Assembly (NCBI GenBank): GCA_900473915.1
Contig: UCNG01000003.1
Location: 122,023 to 186,022, forward strand
Source: Hyphomicrobiales bacterium
Lineage (GTDB): Bacteria; Pseudomonadota; Alphaproteobacteria; Rhizobiales; Rhizobiaceae
Direction: 5' to 3'
Length of the DNA stretch: 64,000 bases
Shown here: positions 9,624 through 19,551 of the stretch, piece by piece
Layout: each line of letters starts with the position of its first letter
How positions within the stretch are numbered: the first letter of the stretch is position 1
Notes under the pieces: generated by a model
The model's input: the letters and a program-made list of their open reading frames with translations, nothing else
Database searches by the model: none
Told to the model about the DNA's origin: nothing
Position numbers and translations under genes: made by a program

Positions 9624-10979
9624 ATGACACGGAAATATTTTGGAACCGATGGCATTCGCGGACAGGCAAACAGCTTTCCGATGACCCCGGAAATTGCCAT
9701 GAAAGTCGGCATGGCTGTGGGCCACATATTTCACCGCAAGGGTCACGCTTCGCGCGTGGTGATCGGCAAGGATACGCGCCGTTCGGGCTATATGCTTGAA
9801 AACGCGCTGGTGGCCGGTTTCACCGCTGCTGGCATGGATGTGTTCCTGCTCGGCCCGATCCCCACGCCTGCCGTTGCGATGCTTTGCCGCTCGCTGCGCG
9901 CCGATATCGGCGTGATGATCTCCGCGTCGCACAATCCATTCTACGATAACGGCATCAAGCTTTTCGGCCCGGATGGATACAAGCTTTCCGATGAGATCGA
10001 ACTGAAGATCGAGGCAATGATCGACGGCGATCTGACCCCATATCTCGCCAGCCATGGCGATGTCGGCCGCGCCAAGCGCGTCGATGGCGACATCTATCGC
10101 TATATCGAATTCGCCAAGCGCACGTTGCCGCGCAACATCGACCTGAACGGTTTGCGGGTCGTTGTCGATTGCGCCAATGGCGCGGGCTACAAGGTTGCCC
10201 CTGCCGCCCTGTGGGAACTGGGCGCGGAAGTCATCACCATCAACAACGAGCCGAATGGCATCAACATCAATGAGGATTGCGGTTCGACGCACCCGATCGG
10301 CCTGATGAAGAAGGTTCACGAAGTGCGCGCCGATGTCGGTATCGCGCTCGACGGCGATGCGGATCGCGTGTTGCTGGTCGATGAAAACGGCACCGTCATT
10401 GATGGCGACCAGCTGATGGCTGTGATTGCCGAAAGCTGGGCTGCTACCGACCGGCTCGAAGGCGGCGGCATCGTGGCGACCGTCATGTCCAATCTTGGAC
10501 TGGAGCGTTTCCTTGCCGACCGTCACCTGACGCTGGCCCGCACCAAGGTGGGCGACCGCTATGTGGTCGAGCATATGCGCGAGCATGGCTTCAATGTCGG
10601 CGGCGAGCAGTCCGGCCATATCGTCCTGTCCGATTTTGCGACGACGGGCGACGGCCTGATTTCCGCGCTGCAAATTCTTGCCGTCGCGCAGGAGCAGGGC
10701 AGGCCGATCAGCGAAGTCTGCCGCAAGTTCGATCCGGTACCGCAGCTTTTGAAGAATGTGCGCACCGCTGGCGGCAAGCCGCTGGAAAACAAGCGCGTGA
10801 AGAGCGCGATTGATGAGGCCACCGAGCGCCTTGGCGTGCAGGGCCGTCTGGTTATCCGTCCATCGGGCACGGAGCCGCTCATCCGCGTCATGGCGGAAGG
10901 CGACGACCGCGGTCTGGTGGAAAAGGTCGTCAACGACATCATCGACGTGATCTCGTCTGAAGGCAGCGCTGCGGCCTGA
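9624..10979 (+). CDS. glmM: Phosphoglucosamine mutase
   Basis: Interconverts glucosamine-6-phosphate and glucosamine-1-phosphate on the way to UDP-GlcNAc for peptidoglycan and LPS. The 451-residue product starts [13 protein letters not shown]. The phosphorylated active-site serine is Ser102 in SASHNP, the metal loop is DGDADR, and the phosphate-binding site RPSGTEP lies near the C terminus. The ATG at 9624 with AAGGCG 6 bases upstream gives the family's normal length; an ATG at 9600 adds 8 unlikely residues. Confidence 0.96.
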   Translation: MTRKYFGTDGIRGQANSFPMTPEIAMKVGMAVGHIFHRKGHASRVVIGKDTRRSGYMLENALVAGFTAAGMDVFLLGPIPTPAVAMLCRSLRADIGVMISASHNPFYDNGIKLFGPDGYKLSDEIELKIEAMIDGDLTPYLASHGDVGRAKRVDGDIYRYIEFAKRTLPRNIDLNGLRVVVDCANGAGYKVAPAALWELGAEVITINNEPNGININEDCGSTHPIGLMKKVHEVRADVGIALDGDADRVLLVDENGTVIDGDQLMAVIAESWAATDRLEGGGIVATVMSNLGLERFLADRHLTLARTKVGDRYVVEHMREHGFNVGGEQSGHIVLSDFATTGDGLISALQILAVAQEQGRPISEVCRKFDPVPQLLKNVRTAGGKPLENKRVKSAIDEATERLGVQGRLVIRPSGTEPLIRVMAEGDDRGLVEKVVNDIIDVISSEGSAAA

Positions 10980-11005
10980 TCGCCTCCGGCGCAGTTTCAG
11001 CAAAG

Positions 11006-11030
11006 GCGCGGGTTCTGTCCCGCGCTTTTT
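11006..11030 (+). terminator. Intrinsic terminator after glmM
   Basis: GCGCGGG pairs with CCCGCGC across TTCTGT, followed by five T. Confidence 0.85.
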
Positions 11031-11175
11031 GTTTGGATTGTCTTCCGTATATTAGTAAATGTTAATGAATATGGTAAAAAAAATTTAACTTTTACCGCAT
11101 AGTCTTCCCCTCAAACATCCGTACCCGCCGCTTTTGGCGGCTTTTGGCGGCGCGAATCTTCGATGGGGCAGACCT

Positions 11176-11994
11176 ATGAAAAGTCTTACGAAAACTCTTT
11201 TTGCCGGTGTGGCGGCATCGGTTGCCCTCACGGTCTTGGCGCCCGTCGCGCTGGCCGCTGACATTATCGAGCCAGTTCCGGAAGTACCGGAAGTCGTTGT
11301 CGCTCCGCCTGCCGTTGGCGGCTGGTATCTGCGCGGCGACATCGGTTATTCGTGGAATAAATTCAAAGGCGCGAACTACTCGGTTGTCGGCAGTGCATGC
11401 GACCCATGCGGCAATGAAACTACTTTCGTCGACAAAAAGGACATCAAGGGCGGTGATCTCAAGGGTTCCTTCCTGATCGGCGGCGGTATCGGCTATCAGG
11501 TGACGGACTATTTCCGCACGGATTTCACGCTCGACTATATGACGCGCGCGAAATTCACCAGCGAGCGCGATGAAAGCCATCTGTCGGCCCTGTCGCTCCT
11601 CGCCAATGCCTATGTCGATCTCGGCAATTTCGGCGGCGTCACGCCTTATGTCGGCGCGGGTATCGGCGGCACGCGCATCAAATGGGCAGACCTTGTCGAT
11701 ACAACGAATGGCGGCGCCTTGCCCGGCGATGCCAACTGGCGTTTCACCTACGCCCTCATGGCGGGCGCGTCGGTCGATCTCACGCATAACCTGAAGCTGG
11801 ATGCCGGTTATCGATACCGCCATGTCAATGGCGGCAAGATGTTCGACGGCAAATACGGTCTCGGCGATGGTTACGACAAGGGCATGGACATTCACGATGT
11901 GCGTGTCGGCCTGCGTTACATGTTCGGCGGCGCGGCTCCCGTCTATGCCCCGCAGCAGGTTTCTACCATCGTGGACAGTCCGGTTTACAAGTAA
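11176..11994 (+). CDS. Outer-membrane beta-barrel protein
   Basis: A 272-residue exported protein with a signal peptide (about residues 1-27, ending PVALAA), a Pro/Val/Glu-rich linker, then GGWYLRGDIGYSW, the hallmark strand opening a family of small porin-like barrels in Brucella and rhizobia. Alternating beta strands follow, such as GGGIGYQVTDYFRTDFTLDY. It is distinct from the Omp25/Omp31 family, whose signature strands are absent. The barrel seems to end at VRVGLRYMF, followed by an unusual tail of about 20 residues. A related gene follows at 12137, suggesting tandem duplication. Specific function is unknown. Confidence 0.85.
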   Translation: MKSLTKTLFAGVAASVALTVLAPVALAADIIEPVPEVPEVVVAPPAVGGWYLRGDIGYSWNKFKGANYSVVGSACDPCGNETTFVDKKDIKGGDLKGSFLIGGGIGYQVTDYFRTDFTLDYMTRAKFTSERDESHLSALSLLANAYVDLGNFGGVTPYVGAGIGGTRIKWADLVDTTNGGALPGDANWRFTYALMAGASVDLTHNLKLDAGYRYRHVNGGKMFDGKYGLGDGYDKGMDIHDVRVGLRYMFGGAAPVYAPQQVSTIVDSPVYK

Positions 11995-12010
11995 AAAGCA
12001 AATCCCGAAA

Positions 12011-12044
12011 CGAACAAAGGCCCGGTTGTCCGGGCCTTTGTTCG
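12011..12044 (+). terminator. Strong intrinsic terminator between the two outer-membrane protein genes
   Basis: Perfect 15-bp stem (CGAACAAAGGCCCGG and its complement) around TTGT. It shows the two barrel genes are separate transcription units. Confidence 0.9.
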
Positions 12045-12136
12045 TTTAGAAATACGGTAAACATATCCCTATATTTATGTGATCTTAACCATGTTCATTC
12101 ATACATGATGATACATTCATAAGCGGGGGTTTCATC

Positions 12137-12826
12137 ATGTCCATGCAATGGCGTGCTTTCTGTTCGTCGGCTGCTTTGCTGGCCGGACTATGCGTCGCGT
12201 CGCAGTCTTTTGCCGCCGATCTCGATACGATCAGCTATGAGCCGGGCGCTGCGGCGCAACAGCCGGTAGAGGTCGGGTCGGGCTGGTATCTGCGCGGCGA
12301 TATCGGCTACAACATCTCCTCCAAGGCCCGGCTTCAGGTGGAGACACCTTTCGGGAGCGCGTCCGAGAGTTTTGACCTGGACAAGAATGTCGTGCCCTCC
12401 ATCGGCGTCGGCTATCAGTTCACGGATAATCTGCGCGGTGACGTGACGTTCGGCTATTCCAAACAGAGCTTCGACGACTATGACATCGATGTGCGCAGCT
12501 GGGACATGATGGCCAATGCCTATGTCGATATCGGCAATTATTACGGCTTCACGCCTTATCTGGGCGCGGGTCTCGGCTTTGCCAATGTGCGCTATTCGAT
12601 CGATACGGCCTATGGCGAATACAAATCGGACGATGATTATCGTCTTGCCTGGGCGCTGATGGCGGGTGTGGGCATCGATGTGACATCCAATATCAAGCTC
12701 GATGTGGGCTATCGCTATGGGGTTATCGAGGGTGCCGATATTGCAAGTTCGGCAGGGGGCACGCTAAGCGACAAGGACATGCGGTCCCATCAATTGCGTG
12801 CCGGCGTGCGCTTCACGACCTGGTAA
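12137..12826 (+). CDS. Outer-membrane beta-barrel protein, paralogue of the preceding gene
   Basis: A 229-residue product with a signal peptide (cleavage near QSFAA-D) and the same barrel opening GSGWYLRGDIGYN as its neighbour. It shares the segments VGYQFTDN, ANAYVDIGNYYGFTPYLGAG and LKLDVGYRY-like strands, and ends RAGVRFTTW with a terminal aromatic residue as expected for BAM-dependent barrels. The start is supported by a GGGGG-type ribosome site and a clean signal peptide. Probably a surface structural protein; ligand unknown. Confidence 0.85.
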   Translation: MSMQWRAFCSSAALLAGLCVASQSFAADLDTISYEPGAAAQQPVEVGSGWYLRGDIGYNISSKARLQVETPFGSASESFDLDKNVVPSIGVGYQFTDNLRGDVTFGYSKQSFDDYDIDVRSWDMMANAYVDIGNYYGFTPYLGAGLGFANVRYSIDTAYGEYKSDDDYRLAWALMAGVGIDVTSNIKLDVGYRYGVIEGADIASSAGGTLSDKDMRSHQLRAGVRFTTW

Positions 12827-12969
12827 GACCAAGTCTCATCGAGAATTGGTCTTTCGGCCCGCCTTGCAGTTATTGTTTCAGGTCTGGCGAATTTTTGGTT
12901 TTCATATACGGCCCAAATCCTTACAGGTGAACGAATGCGTCGAAAACGTGTCCTGAAAAGGGGAGGGTT

Positions 12970-13926
12970 ATGAAAGCAATCGCTGCACTATCGGATTTCG
13001 TCGGCCGCACCTTCGCGGTCTGGGTCATTGTCTTTGCCGTTCTGGGCTTCCTGCTGCCATCCACATTCAGCGTTTTTGCGCCATGGATCGTGGTCCTGCT
13101 CGGCATCATCATGTTCGGCATGGGCCTGACCATTTCCGGCAAGGATTTTGCCGAAGTCGCCAAGCGGCCTTTCGATGTCGCCATCGGCGTGCTGGCGCAG
13201 TTCATCATCATGCCGCTTCTTGCCGTGTTGCTGACGCGCATCATTCCCATGTCGCCGGAAGTGGCGGCGGGCGTGATCCTTGTCGGCTGCTGCCCCGGCG
13301 GCACGGCTTCCAACGTCATGACCTATCTGTCGAAGGGCGATGTGGCGCTGAGCGTCGCCTGCACCAGCGTCACCACGCTGCTGGCGCCGCTGGTCACGCC
13401 TTTCCTCGTCTGGTTCTTCGCCAGCCAGTATCTGCCAGTCGATGCGATGAGCATGTTCATCAGCATCGTGAAGGTGATCCTTGTGCCGCTGGCGCTCGGT
13501 TTCATTCTCCAGAAGCTTGTGCCGGGTGTGGTCAAGGCGGCTGTGCCCATGCTGCCGCTTGTGTCGGTCATCGGCATTGTGCTGATCGTCGCCGCCGTGG
13601 TCGCGGTCAACAAGGCGGCCATCGCCCAGTCCGGCCTGCTGATTTTCGCGGTCGTGGTGCTGCACAATTGCTGCGGACTGCTGCTCGGCTATTTTGCGGC
13701 GCGTTTTGCGGGGCTGTCGCTTGCCAAGCGCAAGGCGATCAGCATTGAGGTCGGCATGCAGAACAGCGGCCTTGGCGCTGCGCTCGCCAATGCGCATTTC
13801 TCGCCGCTGGCGGCGGTGCCGAGCGCCGTTTTCAGCGTGTGGCACAATATCTCCGGCGCGCTGATTGCAAGCTACTATGCGCGCATGGAAGAAGAGCCGT
13901 CGGAAACGCAGACGGCGACGCGATAA
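12970..13926 (+). CDS. Bile acid:sodium symporter (BASS) family transporter
   Basis: A 318-residue inner-membrane protein with about ten hydrophobic segments. The family hallmarks are GVILVGCCPGGTASNVMTYL in the middle and SIEVGMQNSGLGAALA near the end, the regions that form the crossover and sodium sites in BASS proteins. Members move organic anions such as pantoate, keto acids or steroids with sodium; the substrate here cannot be told. The start has GGGGAGG upstream. It is monocistronic, ending at a perfect hairpin before serC. Confidence 0.88.
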   Translation: MKAIAALSDFVGRTFAVWVIVFAVLGFLLPSTFSVFAPWIVVLLGIIMFGMGLTISGKDFAEVAKRPFDVAIGVLAQFIIMPLLAVLLTRIIPMSPEVAAGVILVGCCPGGTASNVMTYLSKGDVALSVACTSVTTLLAPLVTPFLVWFFASQYLPVDAMSMFISIVKVILVPLALGFILQKLVPGVVKAAVPMLPLVSVIGIVLIVAAVVAVNKAAIAQSGLLIFAVVVLHNCCGLLLGYFAARFAGLSLAKRKAISIEVGMQNSGLGAALANAHFSPLAAVPSAVFSVWHNISGALIASYYARMEEEPSETQTATR

Positions 13927-13936
13927 CGAAATTCCA

Positions 13937-13960
13937 CTCGCCCGGAGCAATCCGGGCGAG
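13937..13960 (+). terminator. Intrinsic terminator-like hairpin after the BASS gene
   Basis: CTCGCCCGGA pairs perfectly with TCCGGGCGAG around GCAA. The T tract is weak (GGGTAAAAATA follows). Confidence 0.65.
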
Positions 13961-14031
13961 CTGGGTAAAAATATTCCACGAATGGCGTATTGAGGAAGAA
14001 TGCGCTTTCGGCTATCCCGGTAAGTGGGCCA

Positions 14032-14069
14032 CGTCTCCCCAACGAGACGCGTGCTATCTGAGAGGATAG
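14032..14069 (+). promoter_or_regulatory. Structured serC leader (serC RNA motif candidate)
   Basis: Two adjacent hairpins lie directly before serC: CGTCTC/GAGACG (14032-14049, loop CCCAAC) and CTATC/GATAG (14054-14069, loop TGAGAG). The AGAGGA ribosome site lies partly in the loop and partly in the 3' arm of the second hairpin, 10 bases before the start codon, so folding could govern translation. A conserved 'serC' RNA motif upstream of serC-serA is known in Alphaproteobacteria; this element fits in position and size, but I cannot align it here. Confidence 0.6.
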
Positions 14070-14076
14070 AAACAAC

Positions 14077-15252
14077 ATGACGACGATTGCGAAGCCGGCA
14101 GTTCGCCCGGCTAATCCTAATTTTTCATCCGGTCCCTGTGCAAAACGTCCCGGCTGGTCGCTGAATGCGCTGGTCGATGCGGCGCTTGGCCGTTCGCACC
14201 GCGCGAAAATCGGCAAAACCAAGCTCAAAGAGGCCATCGACCTCACCCGCGAAGTGTTGCAGGTGCCTGCCGATTACCGCATCGGCATTGTTCCCGCATC
14301 CGACACCGGCGCTGTCGAAATGGCGCTGTGGTCCATGCTCGGCGCGCGCGGCGTCGATATGGTCGCCTGGGAAAGCTTCGGCGCGGGCTGGGTGACGGAC
14401 GTGACCAAGCAGCTCAAGCTCGAAGATGTGCGCACCTTTGAAGCGCCCTATGGCGAGATTGTCGATTTCAGCCAAGTCGATTTCGACCGCGACGTGGTCT
14501 TCACCTGGAACGGCACCACATCGGGCGCGCGCGTCCCGAACGGTGATTTCATTCCGGCTGACCGCAAGGGCCTGACCTTCTGCGACGCGACCTCCGCCGC
14601 TTTCGCGCAGCGTCTCGATTTCGCAAAACTCGATGTCGTCACCTTTTCCTGGCAGAAGGTGCTGGGCGGCGAGGGCGCGCATGGCATCCTGATCCTGTCT
14701 CCGCGTGCTGTCGAGCGGCTGGAAAGCTACAAGCCTGCATGGCCGCTGCCCAAGATTTTCCGCATGACTTCCGGCGGCAAGCTGATCGAAGGCATTTTTG
14801 TCGGCGAAACCATCAACACGCCGTCCATGCTCTGCGTGGAAGACTATCTCGATGCGCTGAAATGGGCGAAGTCGCTCGGCGGCCTCGATGCGCTGGTTGC
14901 GCGTGCCGACGCCAATTTCGCTGTCCTGAACGATTTCGTGGAAAGGACGCCGTGGATCGCCAATCTGGCCGTGAAGCCGGAAACGCGCTCCAACACCTCC
15001 GTCTGCCTGACGATTGTCGACCCGGAAGTCACTGCCCTGTCAGCCGACGAGCAGGCCGCTTTCGCCAAGGGCATCGTCACCGCGCTCGACAAGGAAGGCG
15101 TTGCCTATGATATCGGCGCCTATCGCGACGCGCCTTCGGGCCTGCGCATCTGGGCCGGTGCGACGGTGGAAGCTTCCGATCTGGAAGCGCTGACGCATTG
15201 GCTGGATTGGGCTTTTGCAACGCAAAAGGCTGCGCTGAAAGCTGCTGCCTGA
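14077..15252 (+). CDS. serC: Phosphoserine aminotransferase
   Basis: PLP enzyme converting 3-phosphohydroxypyruvate to phosphoserine in serine synthesis; it may also act in pyridoxine synthesis. The 391-residue product is of the alphaproteobacterial type, with [14 protein letters not shown] at the N terminus and the PLP lysine in [15 protein letters not shown]. The next gene, serA, supplies its substrate, so the pair forms the first two steps of the serine pathway. A structured leader precedes the start. Confidence 0.95.
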   Translation: MTTIAKPAVRPANPNFSSGPCAKRPGWSLNALVDAALGRSHRAKIGKTKLKEAIDLTREVLQVPADYRIGIVPASDTGAVEMALWSMLGARGVDMVAWESFGAGWVTDVTKQLKLEDVRTFEAPYGEIVDFSQVDFDRDVVFTWNGTTSGARVPNGDFIPADRKGLTFCDATSAAFAQRLDFAKLDVVTFSWQKVLGGEGAHGILILSPRAVERLESYKPAWPLPKIFRMTSGGKLIEGIFVGETINTPSMLCVEDYLDALKWAKSLGGLDALVARADANFAVLNDFVERTPWIANLAVKPETRSNTSVCLTIVDPEVTALSADEQAAFAKGIVTALDKEGVAYDIGAYRDAPSGLRIWAGATVEASDLEALTHWLDWAFATQKAALKAAA

Positions 15253-15317
15253 GCATTTCATGCATGACGCCGTGGTCCGCGTTGGGGCGGCCACGGTCCG
15301 CATTCCCCCATTACAGC

Positions 15318-15360
15318 GCATTTCCTGAATGAGAACGGTCTGCGTCATCGCAGGAAATGC
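15318..15360 (+). repeat. Inverted repeat between serC and serA
   Basis: GCATTTCCTG (15318-15327) and its exact complement CAGGAAATGC (15351-15360) flank 23 bases. The arms resemble the GGAAATGCTC ends of the RIME-like repeats, so this may be a degraded copy. No T tract follows. Confidence 0.6.
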
Positions 15361-15390
15361 ATGGTTTGAAAATGTTTGAAGGAGGCCTCA

Positions 15391-16992
15391 ATGGCACCTC
15401 GCGTTCTCGTATCCGATAAGCTTTCGCCCACTGCCGTCCAGATTTTCAAGGATCGCGGCGTGGAAGTCGATTACCTGCCTGATCTCGGCAAGGACAAGGA
15501 AAAGCTTCTCGAAGTCATCGGCGATTATGACGGTCTGGCGATCCGTTCGGCCACCAAGGTCACGGAAAAGCTGATCGCCGCCGCCAAGAAGCTCAAGGTG
15601 GTCGGTCGCGCCGGTATCGGCGTCGACAATGTCGATATTCCGGCGGCTTCGCGCCGTGGTATCATCGTCATGAACACGCCGTTCGGCAATTCGATCACCA
15701 CCGCGGAACACGCCATCGCGCTGATGTTCGCTGTCGCCCGCCAATTGCCGGAGGCCGACACATCCACCCGTGCAGGCAAGTGGGAAAAGAACCGCTTCAT
15801 GGGCGTGGAAATTACCGGCAAGACGCTGGGCGTCGTCGGCTGCGGCAATATCGGTTCGATTGTCGCGACCCGCGCCATCGGCCTGAAAATGCATGTGGTG
15901 GCCTTCGATCCTTTCCTGTCCGAAGCCCGCGCGCAGGAACTGGGCGTGGAAAAGGTCGAGCTGGACGAGCTGCTCGCCCGCGCCGATTTCATCACGCTGC
16001 ACACGCCATTGACCGACAAGACGCGGCATATCATCAACGCGGAAAACCTCGCCAAGACCAAACCGGGCGTGCGCATCGTCAATTGCGCGCGCGGCGGCCT
16101 GATCGTGGAAAAGGATCTGGTGGCGGCGCTGAAATCCGGCCATGTGGCGGGTGCCGGTATCGACGTCTATGAAACGGAACCGGCGACGGAAAACGAACTT
16201 TTCTCGCTGCCCAATGTCGTCTGCACGCCGCATCTCGGCGCGTCGACGGCGGAAGCGCAGGAAAATGTCGCGCTTCAGGTGGCCGAACAGATGTCGGACT
16301 ATCTGGTGAAGGGCGCCGTTTCCAATGCCATCAACATGCCGTCGATCACGGCTGAGGAAGCGCCGCGCCTGAAGCCGTTCGTCAAGCTTGCCGATGTGCT
16401 TGGCGCTTTCGTCGGTCAGGTCACGGACGAGCCGATCCAGGAAGTGGAAGTGCTGTTCGATGGCGCCACCGCCACCATGAACACGCGCGCATTGCTGAGT
16501 GCGGCGCTGGCCGGTCTCATCCGTCCGCAGGTTGCCGACGTCAACATGGTTTCCGCGCCGATCATGGTGAAGGAGCGCGGCATCATCGTCTCGGAAGTCA
16601 AGCGCGACAAATCCGGCATTTTCGATGGCTATATCAAGCTGACGGTGAAGACGACGCTGCGCGAGCGCTCCATCGCGGGCACCTGCTTCTCCGATGGCAA
16701 GCCGCGCTTCATCCAGATCAAGGGAATCAATCTCGACGCCGAGGTCGGCCCGCACATGCTTTACGTCACCAACAAGGACGTTCCGGGCATGATCGGCCTG
16801 CTTGGCACGATCTGCGGCAAGCACAATATCAACATCGCAAACTTCTCGCTCGGACGCGACCATCCGGGTGGCGACGCGATTGCCATGCTCTATGTGGATG
16901 AACAGATTCCACAGGCGGCACTTGACGAACTGACGGCTCAAGAGGCAATCAAGGCGGCAACACCGCTTGAGTTCAACGTCGGAGAAGTTTGA
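15391..16992 (+). CDS. serA: D-3-phosphoglycerate dehydrogenase
   Basis: Oxidises 3-phosphoglycerate to 3-phosphohydroxypyruvate with NAD, the first committed step of serine synthesis. The 533-residue long form has a D-isomer dehydrogenase core with the nucleotide fold GVVGCGNIGS, catalytic regions NCARGGLI and TPHLGAST, an intervening domain, and a C-terminal ACT domain (VTNKDVPGMIGLLG). The start at 15391 has AAGGAGG 6 bases upstream; an ATG 15 bp earlier would overlap that site. It follows serC and overlaps nothing. Confidence 0.96.
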   Translation: MAPRVLVSDKLSPTAVQIFKDRGVEVDYLPDLGKDKEKLLEVIGDYDGLAIRSATKVTEKLIAAAKKLKVVGRAGIGVDNVDIPAASRRGIIVMNTPFGNSITTAEHAIALMFAVARQLPEADTSTRAGKWEKNRFMGVEITGKTLGVVGCGNIGSIVATRAIGLKMHVVAFDPFLSEARAQELGVEKVELDELLARADFITLHTPLTDKTRHIINAENLAKTKPGVRIVNCARGGLIVEKDLVAALKSGHVAGAGIDVYETEPATENELFSLPNVVCTPHLGASTAEAQENVALQVAEQMSDYLVKGAVSNAINMPSITAEEAPRLKPFVKLADVLGAFVGQVTDEPIQEVEVLFDGATATMNTRALLSAALAGLIRPQVADVNMVSAPIMVKERGIIVSEVKRDKSGIFDGYIKLTVKTTLRERSIAGTCFSDGKPRFIQIKGINLDAEVGPHMLYVTNKDVPGMIGLLGTICGKHNINIANFSLGRDHPGGDAIAMLYVDEQIPQAALDELTAQEAIKAATPLEFNVGEV

Positions 16993-16996
16993 GAAC

Positions 16997-17506
16997 ATGG
17001 TTGAAGAGATGGTACAGCCGGAATGGCGGCGCATGCACGAGCAGGATATTGCGGGCGTGACTGCGGTTGCCAATGTTGTCCATCTCGATTTCTTCGAAGA
17101 TGAGGCGGTCTTCCGGGACCGCTTCAAGCTCTATCCGGCAGGCTGCTTCGTGCTGGCCCTCGAGAACGAGGTTTTGGGCTATGGCGTCAGCCACCCATGG
17201 AAGCTCGATACGGTTCCCGCTCTCAACGCCGTTCTGGGCGAACTGCCGGAAGATACCAACACCTACTACATCCACGATATCGCGCTTCTGCCCGAAGCCC
17301 GCTCCAGCGGGGCGGCGACCCGCGTCGTCGAACTGATGGCGACGCAAGCCGAACGCGACGGCTTTGTCACCATGTCGCTCGTTGCCGTCAACGGCTCGCA
17401 GGGTTTTTGGGAAAAGAAGGGCTTTGTCGTCCGCGACCTTCCGGCGCTTGAAGAAAAGCTGAAAAGCTATTCGGAGGATGCGCTCTATATGGTCCGCGCC
17501 GGCTAA
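16997..17506 (+). CDS. GNAT-family N-acetyltransferase
   Basis: A 169-residue acetyl-CoA dependent acetyltransferase. The core contains YYIHDIALLPEARSSGAATR, the acetyl-CoA binding loop (family pattern RxxGxA, here altered to RSSGAA), and NGSQGFWEKKGF, the usual last strand-helix of the fold. The start at 16997 lies 4 bp after the serA stop with GGAGA upstream, implying translation from the serA transcript. The substrate is unknown; the link to serine synthesis is only positional. Confidence 0.8.
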   Translation: MVEEMVQPEWRRMHEQDIAGVTAVANVVHLDFFEDEAVFRDRFKLYPAGCFVLALENEVLGYGVSHPWKLDTVPALNAVLGELPEDTNTYYIHDIALLPEARSSGAATRVVELMATQAERDGFVTMSLVAVNGSQGFWEKKGFVVRDLPALEEKLKSYSEDALYMVRAG

Positions 17507-17579
17507 GGTCGCCGATCGGGTCGGCGCCCCGCCTCTTTATCGCAGCATAATCTTATCGATGCTTTTTTCGAAGAACTTT

Positions 17580-19106
17580 TTATCCTTGGAAGATGCCCCG
17601 CATCTTGTGAAGATACGTGGCAATTTTCCAGCCTCTTGAATTGTGTATGCTCGCCAATTCGCGTTCCAGATTGTCGGCTCTTTTGGATTCGTGGAACCTG
17701 AACATTTCAGATTGCTGTAACATCAGGTTTTTTTCTTTTAATTCTTCTCGCAAAATATCGATATGAACTCTATGCTGGAACTCCGGTATCAGATTTCTTT
17801 CATTTATCTCTTCATGGAGATATTCACTCTGGTGGCTATATTGCTGATCCATTATCTTTTTGCGGGTGTTATCGTGATTTTCCTGAAGTATCGAATAATA
17901 GTATTTCTTTCTATTAACTGCGCTACCTATTATTCTAAATAGCTTCTCAGATTCTAGGAATATTTCTTTACTTATCATGCTAATTTTTGAGTATTCCGTG
18001 AATATATCGTAAAGTATTGTTTGATTTGGTGGGGGTAAGTCGTATGTCCACCCTTCGAATCTCAACCAAAGCGCGCGTCCATCGCATTCTTTTGTTACAA
18101 GAGCATGGAGATCCTCGGCTGGTTGATTTCTATGGTCGGAGATTCGCTCACTTCTAGAGAAATATTCTTCATCGACATTTTCCAAAGAGCGGCCTGAAAA
18201 ATTGGTTTTCATCGCCTGATAGAAGTTTGAGGGTTTAATAAAACCCTTCACGCCATCGTAGCCTACGAGGATTACCGGTTTTTTTGAAGCCAGTCCCTCA
18301 AGGGCAACGCGCCCCATACCCGCAACGCCAGCGAATCTGGCCATGTAGGAATGCACGCCAGTTTTGGTGCCGAGAAACTCAACGAAGTCCGCGAGTCCGT
18401 TATCTGCGAGTTTTCCCATCAGAGTGGTACGAGCTGGTCCATCGCCAATAATTACTATACCTGGCAGGTGGAGGGACTTGGCGATCGTTATAAACTCATA
18501 AATTCCGACGATTTTGAATTCGTCGAGCCGGGAGACAACCAGCCATCGTGGGTCAGGCACCTCGTGGCTAACGGCAGCTTGGGAAAAAACAGATAAATCT
18601 ATAGAATTTGGAAGTATTTTGACAGTATCTGGGCTGGTATAAACTTCGACAAGTTGGGCGACTTCTTCCGAGACAGCCAAAATCAGCGGTGTGTGTGGTA
18701 GTATAACCTGCTTCAGGAGGAATTCGTGTAGTGGGCTATAACTTGCAATGGAAGTGGGACCGTGCAGAGTAATTACGAAACCAGTTCTCTCAAATTCTGC
18801 AGCAATGAAGGCAGCAAAAATCGAAATAAATGGATGCGCGTGCACTAAGTCGATTTTATTGGTGCGGATCAGTTTCCTCAAACAATGGACAGTTTCCCAA
18901 AGATTCTCGATCGATTGGGAAGGTTCGAAATTCAAGTCTCTTGTTATCGACGCTATCCCATCTGGAAGAAGTGCATCATCAAATTGTTTTCCAACTGCGA
19001 GATGCACTTTCCAGCCGTCTTCAGTCAGTTGCCGAATCTCTCCAGACAGGTAAGTTTCCAAGCCGCCAACAGTGAAATTCTCAGTGACTATAAGTATATT
19101 CTTCAT
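17580..19106 (-). CDS. Glycosyltransferase (family 4-like) with C-terminal coiled coil
   Basis: A 508-residue protein starting MKNILIVTENFTVGGLETYL, the typical opening of GT-B glycosyltransferases, with a middle LVVSRLDEFKIVGIYEFI and GDGPARTTL, and a donor-site region GMGRVALEGLASKKPVILVG. After about residue 400 comes a coiled-coil-rich region ending HNSRGWKIATYLHKMRG, a tail pattern found on many surface-polysaccharide glycosyltransferases. The frame stays open to 19235 (43 more residues), but the start at 19106 fits the fold. Its base composition is much more AT-rich than the neighbours, and it lies between core genes on the opposite strand, so horizontal gain is likely. The sugar is unknown. 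Confidence 0.82.
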   Translation of the reverse strand: MKNILIVTENFTVGGLETYLSGEIRQLTEDGWKVHLAVGKQFDDALLPDGIASITRDLNFEPSQSIENLWETVHCLRKLIRTNKIDLVHAHPFISIFAAFIAAEFERTGFVITLHGPTSIASYSPLHEFLLKQVILPHTPLILAVSEEVAQLVEVYTSPDTVKILPNSIDLSVFSQAAVSHEVPDPRWLVVSRLDEFKIVGIYEFITIAKSLHLPGIVIIGDGPARTTLMGKLADNGLADFVEFLGTKTGVHSYMARFAGVAGMGRVALEGLASKKPVILVGYDGVKGFIKPSNFYQAMKTNFSGRSLENVDEEYFSRSERISDHRNQPAEDLHALVTKECDGRALWLRFEGWTYDLPPPNQTILYDIFTEYSKISMISKEIFLESEKLFRIIGSAVNRKKYYYSILQENHDNTRKKIMDQQYSHQSEYLHEEINERNLIPEFQHRVHIDILREELKEKNLMLQQSEMFRFHESKRADNLERELASIHNSRGWKIATYLHKMRGIFQG

Positions 19107-19551
19107 TCGCCTATCATCAGAAACTTTTTTTGATTTCGTTAGAGTCGGCGGTCTAATGATCTGCGCTATCTTCGCGTATAGCTCGAATGGCTTGTGCCCC
19201 AATCCCCAAACCCATTCCGTCCCCTCTTTGATCATTGCATGAAATTCGGGACCCGATCAATAGCTCCAGACATAAGTTGAGCATGGTAGTGGGTGTGAGA
19301 AACCTGTTAGCAGCAGGAATTCCGGTCTCGAATCTACCATTTTCGCCTCTCCAGAGACTGAACCTCTACCGACCCTAAGCGCCCTTCGTTCAAGAGGTGT
19401 TCAAAAATCGCGAATTTCTTGCACGAAAGAGTCGCGCAATCCCGTTTCAATCTGTATAGAGACGAGGGATCAGCACCCCGTTGCCCTTGATGGCGATGAC
19501 CGGGCCGCTTTGATCCTTGGATTTTCAAATAGAAGCCAAGGAGTTTCTTCA
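19107..19551. other. Gap between glycosyltransferase and purA
   Basis: No convincing gene. The 129 bp upstream of the glycosyltransferase start stay open in its frame (to 19235) and read GTEWVWGLGHKPFELYAK, which looks protein-like and may be a longer or remnant N terminus. The purA promoter must lie in the last 200 bp. The ribosome site AAGGAG sits at 19537-19542. Confidence 0.5.

Noticed and set aside
15388-17127. 579-residue minus-strand frame across serA
   Set aside because: Antisense shadow of serA with no domain.
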